Below, piece by piece: positions 6,910 through 13,605 of a stretch of 48,977 bases of DNA. The translations under genes and the position numbers were made by a program. The stretch is from an uncultured Duodenibacillus sp. (GTDB taxonomy: Bacteria > Pseudomonadota > Gammaproteobacteria > Burkholderiales > Burkholderiaceae_F). Under the pieces are notes generated by a model, which saw only the letters and a program-made list of their open reading frames with translations, ran no database searches and had not been told where the DNA came from. Location: positions 1 through 48,977 of the forward strand of contig CALXOY010000046.1 of NCBI GenBank assembly GCA_944390145.1, read 5' to 3'. Within the stretch, counting starts at the first letter, position 1, and each line of letters begins with the position of its first letter.

Positions 6910-7228
6910 TTGTGTGCTCCTTTGAGAAAACCCACATCAGCCCGCTTGCTTCAATCAAAGAAGGGTTTGGTGTACGCAAGCTTTTTTGTGCACACCAAAC
7001 ACCGTGCCCGGTTGCCGCAAACGGGCTGAAATTGGCCTTCTCAACTGAAGAACCGGCGAGGTGTTCACTCGCCCGTATAGCCTCGTGCTGGCAGGAGCTT
7101 CAGCGGCCGCGTACAGGTGCGCTGCGGCAGGTGATCCAACTCCGGGGGCACCGCTCCCCGATCCTGGGTACAGGGAACTTTCATCCCCTTTGCATGCGCC
7201 TTCGGTGACGCTTGCTACACGGGGAATA
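6910..7228 (-). other. Long leader of the leftward operon, structured, no firm gene
   Basis: About 320 bases lie between the left operators and the first gene. There is a perfect 9-base inverted repeat GTTTGGTGT/ACACCAAAC (6965-7000) without a following T run on the minus strand, and several GC-rich inverted repeats. A 39-codon frame at 7070-7189 (MKVPCTQDRGAVPPELDHLP) has a ribosome site too close to the ATG to be convincing. The position matches where lambdoid phages keep antitermination sites. Confidence 0.4.
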
Positions 7229-7297
7229 TATCATTGATACTTGAAGCTGTGTATATCAACAGCTATCTTGGCGAGAAAGAATCACATATCTTTGATA
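7229..7297 (-). promoter_or_regulatory. Left operator region: two TATC-N3-GATA sites
   Basis: TATCATTGATA at 7229-7239 and TATCTTTGATA at 7287-7297 match the sites found between the repressor and Cro-like genes. A minus-strand TTGACA (7305-7300) lies just upstream of the second site, with only a weak -10 (ATTCTT) 17 bases away. This would be the equivalent of lambda OL/PL. Confidence 0.6.
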
Positions 7298-7307
7298 TAT
7301 GTCAAAG

Positions 7308-7333
7308 ACAAAAAAACCGCCCCGGAGGGCGGT
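7308..7333 (-). terminator. Intrinsic terminator after the ClpP-like protease gene
   Basis: On the minus strand ACCGCCC-TCCG-GGGCGGT is followed by T7. It ends transcripts of the repressor/protease unit before the left operators. Confidence 0.75.
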
Positions 7334-7440
7334 GTTTGTCACTGTTTACCAGATCCTATTCTTGTACCAGGTCCCGTAATTTCGGAAGTTGATCCTGTTG
7401 CGTGGCGGGAAGGTTTAATTCTGCCAGCGAGAGAATGTCT

Positions 7441-8400
7441 TTAGGAATCTGTCGTTTCTGAAGTCGTTTCAACAGCTTGTTCAGATTCATTGTTTTGCTG
7501 CTGCTCTTCTGGGTTGTTTTCTTGCTTAGAAGTTTTGGTACTGTCATTTTGTTGCATCCATTTGTTGTACGACTCAACAAATGGGCCTCCTTCCTGAAGC
7601 TTGCGCTGGTGAGCTAAAACGTCACAAAACTTGTTATAGAAAGCCTCTTCAGGTGGGGTCCAATGCGAGACCTTATTGAAAAGGTCTTTGGCCTCATCTT
7701 CGTCAATAACGAATGAGTGGGTTGGGTACGATGATACTAATTTTTGCAGCGCATCCTTCTTGAGGGACTGTGATTTTCGGACTAGCCTCTCTCCGTAGTT
7801 TAACGCGATTGACATTGCTCTTTGCATCTCTGCGACCCTCTGGGGGTCTATCTGCGCATAAAGAGGAGCAGCAATACTAGCGGTTAGTTGGGCAGCTAAA
7901 TCACCAGCAAGACGGGTTGAAATTTTTGTACCGAATCGAATATCGACGAGATTCTGCGCAAAACTCTTTCGCATGTGGTTGGAGATCGCTTCCATGGCTT
8001 CAATGATATCCAACCCCGAGGCCTGAGCCCCGAATTCGTCATGCTTCATGACCTGAACATCCAGAGGCCCGAGCTCCCCAAGGTCGCCAAATGCGATTTC
8101 GTTGGCAGCAATGGCAATCAATGTTCCGGCACTTTTACAGTAGCTAGAAACCACTAGACGGATGGTGTCATAGTTGTTTTGTAAACACTTTGCTATGCGA
8201 TAGCCGGCATCAGGATCACCGCCTTGTGTGGTAAGAAACAGAACGCACTCTTTATTCTTGCCAGTTTTCTTTTTCTCCTTGATGGCCCTGTTTAGATTGA
8301 AAAATAAGGGGAAGTCGATTTCTCTCGAAATGACGATCAAATCCCTATCGTTAGATTTTTCTTGAGCCGACTTTTTGGTTTGTACTTCTTGCTTGGGCAT
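7441..8400 (-). CDS. ClpP/crotonase-fold serine protease (SDH protease type)
   Basis: A 319-residue protein. Residues 50-120 carry the ClpP-fold signature: LTTQGGDPDAGYRIAKCL, then VSSYCKSAGTLIAIAANEIA with the presumed catalytic Ser in KSAG (about residue 90), then FGDLGELGPLDVQV. This matches the serine dehydrogenase proteinase/SppA-like group. The last 40 residues are low-complexity Gln/Asn/Glu. The ATG at 8400 has GGAG 8 bases upstream; the upstream TTG at 8412 does not. The gene lies directly downstream of the CI gene on the same strand, so it is probably expressed in the lysogen. A role in superinfection immunity or defence is an inference from that position. Confidence 0.75.
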   Translation of the reverse strand: MPKQEVQTKKSAQEKSNDRDLIVISREIDFPLFFNLNRAIKEKKKTGKNKECVLFLTTQGGDPDAGYRIAKCLQNNYDTIRLVVSSYCKSAGTLIAIAANEIAFGDLGELGPLDVQVMKHDEFGAQASGLDIIEAMEAISNHMRKSFAQNLVDIRFGTKISTRLAGDLAAQLTASIAAPLYAQIDPQRVAEMQRAMSIALNYGERLVRKSQSLKKDALQKLVSSYPTHSFVIDEDEAKDLFNKVSHWTPPEEAFYNKFCDVLAHQRKLQEGGPFVESYNKWMQQNDSTKTSKQENNPEEQQQNNESEQAVETTSETTDS

Positions 8401-8440
8401 ATACAGCTCCAAATGTTTTCACCTCATCCTCGTGCGCTTC

Positions 8441-9160
8441 TCAACGACGACGCCGGTACTGGCGTCTGTGCTCGACCATCACGCCCAGGATGCAGCACTG
8501 CTCACGGTCAGAGCGAAGGACAGGGAAGTCAGGGTTCAGGGGAGTTAACTCATAGACTTCAAGCCCGGCTTCATTGATTCCGCGCGGGCGATACTTTTTG
8601 AAGGTCCATTCGGCGCCGTCCGAGCATGGGCTTTGGCGCTGTGCGAGAACGAAGTCGCCTGGCAGAGGGCGCAGTGAAGGGTCGATCACGATGATGTCGC
8701 CCTCAACGAAGTCCGGCTCCATTGACCGTCCCTCAATCTTGGTGGCAAAAGTTCCATCAGGGAACTCCTCCCCGACAAGTACATAGTCGCCAGTTTCGAT
8801 GTAGGTTCGCGGATCGGCCAGTTGCCCTGTGTCAGTAAAAGGGCTTGCTGGGGCAAAAGCCACTAAGGGTATCGGCTTTAATCCAGGTGGGTTGTAGGGG
8901 ACGACTCGATCTGCCTTGAGCAAAGAAATCTCCTTTGCCAGCCTAGGACTGAAGTCGGAAACTTCAATCCCCAAGGCTTTTGCCATGACATTGGCGATTT
9001 TTAGATTCAGAGGGCGCCTCCCCTGGAGGTACTGGCCGAGGTTGGCCGGCGTTCCAAGGTTGTACTTCTTGACGAACTCTCTCTGAGAAATATCTGATTT
9101 TTCCAGGAACAGCTGCTTCAATCTCGAGCATTCCTGTGCCTGTTCCGGGGTAAGCGGCAT
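8441..9160 (-). CDS. cI: CI-like repressor with S24 peptidase domain
   Basis: A 239-residue protein. An N-terminal helix-turn-helix (about residues 10-70: SQREFVKKYNLGTPANLGQY) is followed by a linker and a LexA/S24-type C-terminal domain, with the nucleophile motif KIEGRSMEPDFVEGD and the Lys region WTFKKYRP. The family represses early promoters and is self-cleaved on RecA activation, so the prophage is probably SOS-inducible. The ribosome site AAAGGAG precedes the ATG. Three TATC-N3-GATA-type sites lie in the gap to the divergent Cro-like gene, and two more lie left of the protease gene. Confidence 0.9.
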   Translation of the reverse strand: MPLTPEQAQECSRLKQLFLEKSDISQREFVKKYNLGTPANLGQYLQGRRPLNLKIANVMAKALGIEVSDFSPRLAKEISLLKADRVVPYNPPGLKPIPLVAFAPASPFTDTGQLADPRTYIETGDYVLVGEEFPDGTFATKIEGRSMEPDFVEGDIIVIDPSLRPLPGDFVLAQRQSPCSDGAEWTFKKYRPRGINEAGLEVYELTPLNPDFPVLRSDREQCCILGVMVEHRRQYRRRR

Positions 9161-9180
9161 ACGGGTACTCCTTTAATGCA

Positions 9181-9271
9181 TATCAATGGTACACCGCAAC
9201 GCGAAAATTTTTGATTGACATTTTCTAAATATCAATGATACACTACCCGTGCACTGTATTTATCATTGATG
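9181..9271. promoter_or_regulatory. Right operator region: three repressor-type sites
   Basis: TATCAATGGTA (9181-9191), TATCAATGATA (9230-9240) and TATCATTGATG (9261-9271) share the half-sites TATC...GATA with a 3-base centre. The middle site overlaps the -10 box of the rightward promoter. Three sites between divergent repressor and Cro-like genes are the classic lambdoid OR layout. Confidence 0.7.
9215..9244 (+). promoter_or_regulatory. Rightward early promoter (PR-like)
   Basis: TTGACA (9215-9220), an 18-base spacer and TACACT (9239-9244). The operator at 9230-9240 overlaps its -10 box. It would drive the Cro-like and replication genes. Confidence 0.65.
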
Positions 9272-9272
9272 C

Positions 9273-9530
9273 ATGAGAGCAATGAAAAACCTTTCATTTT
9301 TGGCTGTGTGCCAGTACTTCGGATCACAACGGAAAACGGCAGAGATTCTTGGCTGCAATCCAAGCTTTGTTGGCCATGTTGTGCACGGGCGTCGCCCAAT
9401 GCCTGAAAAGTGGGCGCCGATCATTGAGAAGGCCAGCGGTGGGAAGTTCCTTCGCTCTGAACTTGCTCCGAACTCACCCTGGGTAAAGATCCCTGAGGCT
9501 GCAGAAGGCAAAACCGATTCTGCAAAGTAG
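9273..9530 (+). CDS. cro: Cro/YdaS-like DNA-binding protein
   Basis: An 85-residue protein with one helix-turn-helix (about residues 10-45: AVCQYFGSQRKTAEILGCNP, then SFVGHVVHGRRPMPEKWAP), typical of YdaS/Cro-like regulators that begin rightward early operons. Start choice is uncertain: the ATG at 9273 overlaps the end of the third operator and the ATG at 9282 has only a weak GAGAG upstream. Divergent from CI and the first gene after the rightward promoter, it is expected to oppose CI at the shared operators. Confidence 0.75.
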   Translation: MRAMKNLSFLAVCQYFGSQRKTAEILGCNPSFVGHVVHGRRPMPEKWAPIIEKASGGKFLRSELAPNSPWVKIPEAAEGKTDSAK

Positions 9531-9536
9531 GTCACC

Positions 9537-10433
9537 ATGGCACGCTATAGAAAAATCGACCCTCGAATCTGGAATGACGAGAAGTTTTCCTCACTGTCAG
9601 ATGCCGGGCAGCTGGCTTTTCTTTTCGTTCTGACGCATCCGCTTATGACGTCGCTCGGTGCTCTGCGCGGAACGCCAGAAGGTTTGGCAGGGGAAAAGTA
9701 TGGCTGGGAAGCCTCAAACGAAGGCTTTCGGGAAGCCTTTCGAGAGGCTTTCGCCGAGCTCTCTCGGAAGGGGCTTTTAAGGCTCGACGGAAGGGGTCTG
9801 ATCTTCGCTCCGAACTTCCTCAAGTACAACCGCCCGGAGTCGCCGAACGTCATCAAAGCTTGGAAAGGATCGCTTGATCTTTTGCCTGAATGCCAGCTGT
9901 TGGCGGAGGTGCTTATTCGTGCAAAAGCCTGTATTGGCGCTATGTCAAAAGCCTATCAGGAAGCCTTTCAGGAAGCCTTCGGGGAAGACCTTGAGAAGGC
10001 TCTAACGAAGGCATCGGTTAAGACTATGCCGAATCAGGAGCAGGAGCAGGAGCAGGAGCAGGAAAAAGAAAAAGTAGAAAAAGAAATTTCCCGCCCAAAA
10101 GTGCAGAGGGAGCCGACCGTGCCTTTCCCTGGCGCCCTTCCTGCGGAATGGCGCCAGGCTGCATTGACTGCGAGAAAGGATGTCACGCCTGAGAGGGTTT
10201 TCCAAAAACTTCGCAGCCGCTACGCACCGACTTCTTCCCGGAAGACGCTGGGCAACTGGCGAAAGATCTTCCTCGACTGGATCGGCAGGGAGTTCCCCGA
10301 AAACACAGGACGCGCTTCTCTGCCCGCCGCGCAATCAAAGCTGCCTCCGCATAAGGACCCGACCTTTCACTTTGACGCCGAGTACTACGCGGACGCGATC
10401 AATCCGGACGGAACAACGAACTGGGGGGTTTGA
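9537..10433 (+). CDS. Phage replication initiator (O-like)
   Basis: A 298-residue protein. The N-terminal part (MARYRKIDPRIWNDEKFSSL, LAFLFVLTHPLMTSLGALRG) is typical of phage replication proteins with a winged-helix domain. It is followed by duplicated EAFREAF/EAFQEAF segments, a Gln/Glu/Lys linker encoded by repeated GAGCAG, and a C-terminal domain (VFQKLRSRY, LGNWRKIFLDW). It precedes a DnaC-like loader, as O precedes P in lambda. Repeated short sequences and an A-rich stretch inside the gene (9721-10090) could be the origin. Confidence 0.75.
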   Translation: MARYRKIDPRIWNDEKFSSLSDAGQLAFLFVLTHPLMTSLGALRGTPEGLAGEKYGWEASNEGFREAFREAFAELSRKGLLRLDGRGLIFAPNFLKYNRPESPNVIKAWKGSLDLLPECQLLAEVLIRAKACIGAMSKAYQEAFQEAFGEDLEKALTKASVKTMPNQEQEQEQEQEKEKVEKEISRPKVQREPTVPFPGALPAEWRQAALTARKDVTPERVFQKLRSRYAPTSSRKTLGNWRKIFLDWIGREFPENTGRASLPAAQSKLPPHKDPTFHFDAEYYADAINPDGTTNWGV

Positions 10434-10438
10434 CAACC

Positions 10439-11284
10439 ATGACCATGAAACGCAACTCTGACCTGCAGCCCATCGGCTCTGTCATCGCTGGCCTGAAGTG
10501 GCACGACGAGGACCGCTTCTGCCAACTCCACGGCTCGTATCGCGCCCGGATCGTCTACGTCGCCGGCAAAAAGGTTTCCGACGGCTTCTGCCCGAAGTGC
10601 TACCAGCTGCAGCAGGAGGCTCTGGCCGCCGAGCAGGCTGCCGCCAAAGCCAGGCTCGATGCCGAGAAGGAGCGCAAGCGCATGGAGGAAGCCCTCGGAC
10701 GCGCATGCATCCCCGCCGACTTCAGGGGCAAGTCATTCGACTCCTTCATCGCGGATACGCCGGAGCTCGAGCAAGCCCTCAGCCTTGCAAAACGATTCGT
10801 CAGCGGCTGGGACAAAGCCAGGGAAGGCGGCTACGGGCTGTACTTCTACGGCAATCCCGGTACAGGTAAGTCGCATCTTGCCGTCTCGATCATCAAGGCG
10901 CTCCTGCCTGGAGTCTCGGCTCTGTACACGCGCGTCCCCGACATGATCGGGTACATCCGAGCCATGTGGCACCACGACAGCCAGATGAGCTCCTACGACG
11001 CCGTCCGCCGCTACGTCGAACTCGACCTGCTGGTGCTCGACGAGCTCGGCGTTCAGGCCGGATCAGCCAACGAGCAGACGCTGCTCTTCGAGGTGATCGA
11101 CGCCAGACTCTCGGAAAACCGTCCCACGATCTTCCTGTCCAACCTCAAGCCCACAGATCTTGTGCCGGTCATCGGCGACCGCCTCGTGGACCGCATCAAG
11201 GGCAAGTGCGTCGCGCAGCCTTTCACCGGCGTTTCCCATCGCAAGCCGCTCACGGCCGAGGACGTTTTCGGGGAGGCGGCATGA
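10439..11284 (+). CDS. DnaC-like helicase loader ATPase
   Basis: A 281-residue AAA+ ATPase with Walker A GNPGTGKSHLA, Walker B LDLLVLDELG and a sensor-like TIFLSNLKP. The N-terminal 50 residues contain a CxxH...CxxC arrangement (FCQLHG, FCPKCY) that probably binds zinc. It would load the host replicative helicase onto the phage origin together with the upstream initiator. The ATG at 10439 lies just past the initiator's stop; a TTG at 10430 and another ATG at 10445 are alternatives. Confidence 0.85.
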   Translation: MTMKRNSDLQPIGSVIAGLKWHDEDRFCQLHGSYRARIVYVAGKKVSDGFCPKCYQLQQEALAAEQAAAKARLDAEKERKRMEEALGRACIPADFRGKSFDSFIADTPELEQALSLAKRFVSGWDKAREGGYGLYFYGNPGTGKSHLAVSIIKALLPGVSALYTRVPDMIGYIRAMWHHDSQMSSYDAVRRYVELDLLVLDELGVQAGSANEQTLLFEVIDARLSENRPTIFLSNLKPTDLVPVIGDRLVDRIKGKCVAQPFTGVSHRKPLTAEDVFGEAA

Positions 11285-11517
11285 CAGACATGGTTCTGGC
11301 GATTTCAGTGATGCTCCTTTCTTTTGTGATGGTGGGGCAAGCCTGGTTTTTCAGCAGATTCGTTAACGAGTTAAAGCGTTTGCTTGTGGTTCTTTATCGG
11401 TGGGAACGTACTACCAAAAATGAGTCTTCTGATACGAAAAAGGAACCTTTACCCTCGACCAAAGATGGCCGTACAGAGTCATCGTCAAAAGACCTTTTTC
11501 AGGATCATCGGGTTTGA
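11281..11517 (+). CDS. Small membrane protein, 78 residues
   Basis: The ATG overlaps the stop of the DnaC-like gene (ATGA) and is preceded by GGGAGGCGGC. One N-terminal hydrophobic helix (MVLAISVMLLSFVMVGQAWF) is followed by a basic segment and a polar Ser/Lys tail. Its last 107 bases overlap the end of an opposite-strand gene (11411-11929). I recognise no family. Confidence 0.55.
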   Translation: MTDMVLAISVMLLSFVMVGQAWFFSRFVNELKRLLVVLYRWERTTKNESSDTKKEPLPSTKDGRTESSSKDLFQDHRV

Positions 11518-11929
11518 TCAGAAAGTCCCAGTAGATGTTGGTATCGCCTTGAATGATTTTCCAGTTATGGGTTTGAACTTTGCCTTGACACAGCGTGATT
11601 TGATGTTTATCCGGAAGCCGATTTGCCAACCAATTACCAGACTTGCTGGTTATCTCGTTAGGGATTTTCGCCCCGTTGATGCTTACGGCCAGTACATCCC
11701 AATTCTGAGGGGCGGATTCCAGATAAAGACGAAGAATGTAAAAGCCTTCCTCTTGAAGCTTTTCGCGTTCTGGGCAGTCTCTTCTGTTGCTGTTCGGAAT
11801 ATCTCCAACTTCAGCTTTCAGGACTGGTTTTTTATCAAGCAGTTGTCGGTACGTAATGACGGTTGCTGCGATTCCGGCAAAGGCGGTCGCTGTTGTGGCT
11901 ATGGCCGTTATGACGTTAAAGATGTCCAT
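11411..11929 (-). CDS. Opposite-strand membrane-anchored protein, 172 residues
   Basis: It has an N-terminal membrane span (MDIFNVITAIATTATAFAGI), then a soluble domain (QEEGFYILRLYLESAPQNWD, WLANRLPDKHQITLCQGKVQ). The ATG at 11929 follows GGAGAAAAA, an excellent ribosome site. Longer frames from 12079 would run through the repeat element and have no such site. It runs against the replication operon and starts in a structured repeat element (11930-12004). Antisense membrane genes in prophages are often lysogen-expressed exclusion proteins; that is inference. I recognise no family. Confidence 0.65.
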   Translation of the reverse strand: MDIFNVITAIATTATAFAGIAATVITYRQLLDKKPVLKAEVGDIPNSNRRDCPEREKLQEEGFYILRLYLESAPQNWDVLAVSINGAKIPNEITSKSGNWLANRLPDKHQITLCQGKVQTHNWKIIQGDTNIYWDFLIKPDDPEKGLLTMTLYGHLWSRVKVPFSYQKTHFW

Positions 11930-12004
11930 TTTTTCTCCGTGAGTTGGTTGATGTGTTGGCGCACACGCAATCTTCTCACGGGGGAATCTTTCGAAGGAGA
12001 CGGC
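11930..12004. repeat. Structured divergent element, copy 1
   Basis: This gap between opposite-strand starts contains CTCCGTGAGTTGGTTGATG (11935-11953), a variable centre, and a 34-base segment (11975-12008) identical to 13660-13693. The arms pair: CCGTGAG with CTCACGG, GGTTG with CAATC, and an inner TGTG/CACA. On each strand one arm supplies purine-rich bases near a ribosome site. Copy 2 is at 13606-13689. Confidence 0.7.
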
Positions 12005-12319
12005 ATGATCAAGTGTTTTGAGATGACCGACGCCAAGCGCGAAGAGCTGAATAAATCGAACATCTATGGCTATGACCATTTGGCTTACACGTTGCTTCCG
12101 GAATATGTGGATAAGGCAAGGGCCAATGGCTGGCTAATCCATACAGAGATCCAAGAGGACTACTACGAGTGGATCAATGAGTTTTGCGCCATTCGTTTGT
12201 CTGATAAGGCTGCTGTCTGGGGCGATTTCGAGGACAAAGTTTTTGCCAGCTCGCAGGAAGCTTTTGACGAGTTTATGAAGCTTTTCCCTCCAGAAGTTTG
12301 GGATTACTGGGAAATTTGA
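12005..12319 (+). CDS. Hypothetical protein, 104 residues
   Basis: A soluble acidic and aromatic protein (MIKCFEMTDAKREELNKSNI, EIQEDYYEWINEFCAIRLSD, EFMKLFPPEVWDYWEI). The start has an ideal AAGGAGACGGC site supplied by the repeat element. An upstream extension of the frame exists but lies antisense to another gene. It is the first gene right of copy 1. I recognise no family. Confidence 0.65.
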   Translation: MIKCFEMTDAKREELNKSNIYGYDHLAYTLLPEYVDKARANGWLIHTEIQEDYYEWINEFCAIRLSDKAAVWGDFEDKVFASSQEAFDEFMKLFPPEVWDYWEI

Positions 12320-12328
12320 GGAGGCGGC

Positions 12329-12730
12329 ATGAGTATCTACGAGCGAGAAAAATTCCTGGAGACGTTTCAGAAAGCCAAGGAAACCCAGCGGGGTTTCGAT
12401 ATTGAATTAGCGCTTGCATATCCGGCGGATGCAATCAGCGATGCGGCTGAGTATGTGGCAGCTGGGAGAACCTCGCGGGACGACGCTGCCCTAGTCAGGC
12501 AAGCCGCTCAGGATTTGGTGGTTTTTGCGGAGTGGCTTGCTCAACAAGTCGAATTACAGAATGGAGATTCACTTCGGAATGGCAGAGGTGAAGAAACTTG
12601 CAATCCGCCCCAAGAGCAAAGGAGTAATCCAACCAGCAGCGTAGGCAATGAGGTAACTAACGAATTTCTTGAGCCAACTAAGTTTGATTTGATCCGTCAA
12701 GCCTTTCATAAGCTTTTCGTTATCAAGTAG
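12329..12730 (+). CDS. Hypothetical protein, 133 residues
   Basis: It starts MSIYEREKFLETFQKAKETQ after a strong GAGGAGGCGGC site, 10 bases past the previous stop. The first 80 residues look helical and soluble; the rest is polar. The last 162 bases overlap a convergent gene on the minus strand (12569-12847), so the real C-terminal end of one of the two may be tolerated rather than selected. I recognise no family. Confidence 0.55.
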   Translation: MSIYEREKFLETFQKAKETQRGFDIELALAYPADAISDAAEYVAAGRTSRDDAALVRQAAQDLVVFAEWLAQQVELQNGDSLRNGRGEETCNPPQEQRSNPTSSVGNEVTNEFLEPTKFDLIRQAFHKLFVIK

Positions 12731-12847
12731 ATGTGGCCGGAGGAACTCTACAAATTTAGCTGCTTGTTCTCCTGTTACGTTGTTTCCGTCGCATTTTATG
12801 CGGCTGTTCAAGTCGTCCGTGAAGCTTTTGATCGGGTTGAGAGACAT
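12569..12847 (-). CDS. Opposite-strand small membrane protein, 92 residues
   Basis: It has a polar N-terminal half (MSLNPIKSFTDDLNSRIKCD) and a C-terminal membrane helix (FVSYLIAYAAGWITPLLLGR). AGGAG lies 8 bases before the ATG. It converges on and overlaps the 133-residue plus-strand gene. It belongs to the set of minus-strand genes embedded in the rightward early operon. I recognise no family. Confidence 0.55.
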   Translation of the reverse strand: MSLNPIKSFTDDLNSRIKCDGNNVTGEQAAKFVEFLRPHLLDNEKLMKGLTDQIKLSWLKKFVSYLIAYAAGWITPLLLGRIASFFTSAIPK

Positions 12848-12857
12848 GGCTGAACTC

Positions 12858-13187
12858 CTACTCCGCGTGAACTTTCAACTCAAGGAATTTGTGGTCAAAG
12901 CAACCAAGCCAGCCACAGTGATTGCATCGGAGGACAACAACGTCGTTTAGCAAGGAAGGATTCGGTCTCGGTGTGGGCTTGGTTCCTTCCGGTTCGAGAC
13001 CGTTTTCAATGGCGAATTCTTCAAATGGAGAAATAAGGTCGTGGTAACTGCTCTGATCCAGAACCGTTGTTTTCTGGACTTGTCCGTTTTCCTCAACAAC
13101 GTGCCAGTTCGATTGATGACATACAGGGCAGGAGAAGCCTTCTGTGAAGACGTGAGCAGGCGCACTCCGTGGCAGGGAGGTGAGCAA
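12858..13187 (-). CDS. Opposite-strand zinc-ribbon protein, 109 residues
   Basis: Two Cys pairs (CPVCHQSNW near residue 20 and CNHCGWLGC near residue 90) form a likely split zinc ribbon. The only in-frame start is TTG at 13187, with AAGGA nine bases upstream. That start overlaps the ATG of the divergent plus-strand gene. It is placed directly upstream of the 92-residue membrane protein on the same strand, so the two may form an operon. Function unknown. Confidence 0.55.
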   Translation of the reverse strand: MLTSLPRSAPAHVFTEGFSCPVCHQSNWHVVEENGQVQKTTVLDQSSYHDLISPFEEFAIENGLEPEGTKPTPRPNPSLLNDVVVLRCNHCGWLGCFDHKFLELKVHAE

Positions 13188-13405
13188 TGAGCACGATCCT
13201 TGACGCCCTTCATGTAGTTGCTGAAATCGCTTTGGTTTTGATCATCGTCAGGCTCCAATACGAACTCTTTTGCGTCAGAAGGGCAATGCAGAAAATGCGT
13301 TGGTTTTTGGAGGACTTTACTCGGCATGGCAGCGTGATTGTCGCCTCCGAATCGTCAACCTCAAAAGCAGGAGAAACGACAATCGACGATAAAGCGAAAG
13401 AATAG
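13187..13405 (+). CDS. Small membrane protein, 72 residues
   Basis: An N-terminal hydrophobic helix (DALHVVAEIALVLIIVRLQY) is followed by a basic stretch and a polar tail (TSKAGETTIDDKAKE). GGGAGGTGAGCA precedes the ATG. Almost the whole gene (from 13210) overlaps the antisense gene 13210-13605. I recognise no family. Confidence 0.5.
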   Translation: MSTILDALHVVAEIALVLIIVRLQYELFCVRRAMQKMRWFLEDFTRHGSVIVASESSTSKAGETTIDDKAKE

Positions 13406-13605
13406 ATGCGATGGATTTTGATAGGGCTGTTTCCAAAGTCTCCACTGTGAAAGTGCAAAACAAGATTCGCTCCGTCTGGTGAATTCACGAGCTGTGCCTC
13501 GGTTCGCCTCTGGATTTCAACAGATTGACAGAAGAAATAGCCAATGACTGGGATTGCAAAAACAATCAAAAGCAAGGTTTTTAAGACAGAAAGCAAAGTT
13601 TCCAT
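13210..13605 (-). CDS. Opposite-strand membrane-anchored protein, 131 residues
   Basis: It has an N-terminal membrane helix (METLLSVLKTLLLIVFAIPV) and then a soluble beta-rich part (LVNSPDGANLVLHFHSGDFG, SSIVVSPAFEVDDSEATITL). The ATG at 13605 has GGAGGGGGAA in front. The architecture is the same as in the gene at 11411-11929 (one N-terminal span plus outer domain), and both start beside a copy of the same repeat element. It overlaps the 72-residue plus gene over 196 bases. I recognise no family. Confidence 0.6.
   Translation of the reverse strand: METLLSVLKTLLLIVFAIPVIGYFFCQSVEIQRRTEAQLVNSPDGANLVLHFHSGDFGNSPIKIHRIYSFALSSIVVSPAFEVDDSEATITLPCRVKSSKNQRIFCIALLTQKSSYWSLTMIKTKAISATT

Noticed and set aside
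12947-13327. 126-codon minus-strand frame
   Set aside because: It overlaps the zinc-ribbon gene in another frame. Only the latter has paired CxxC motifs.
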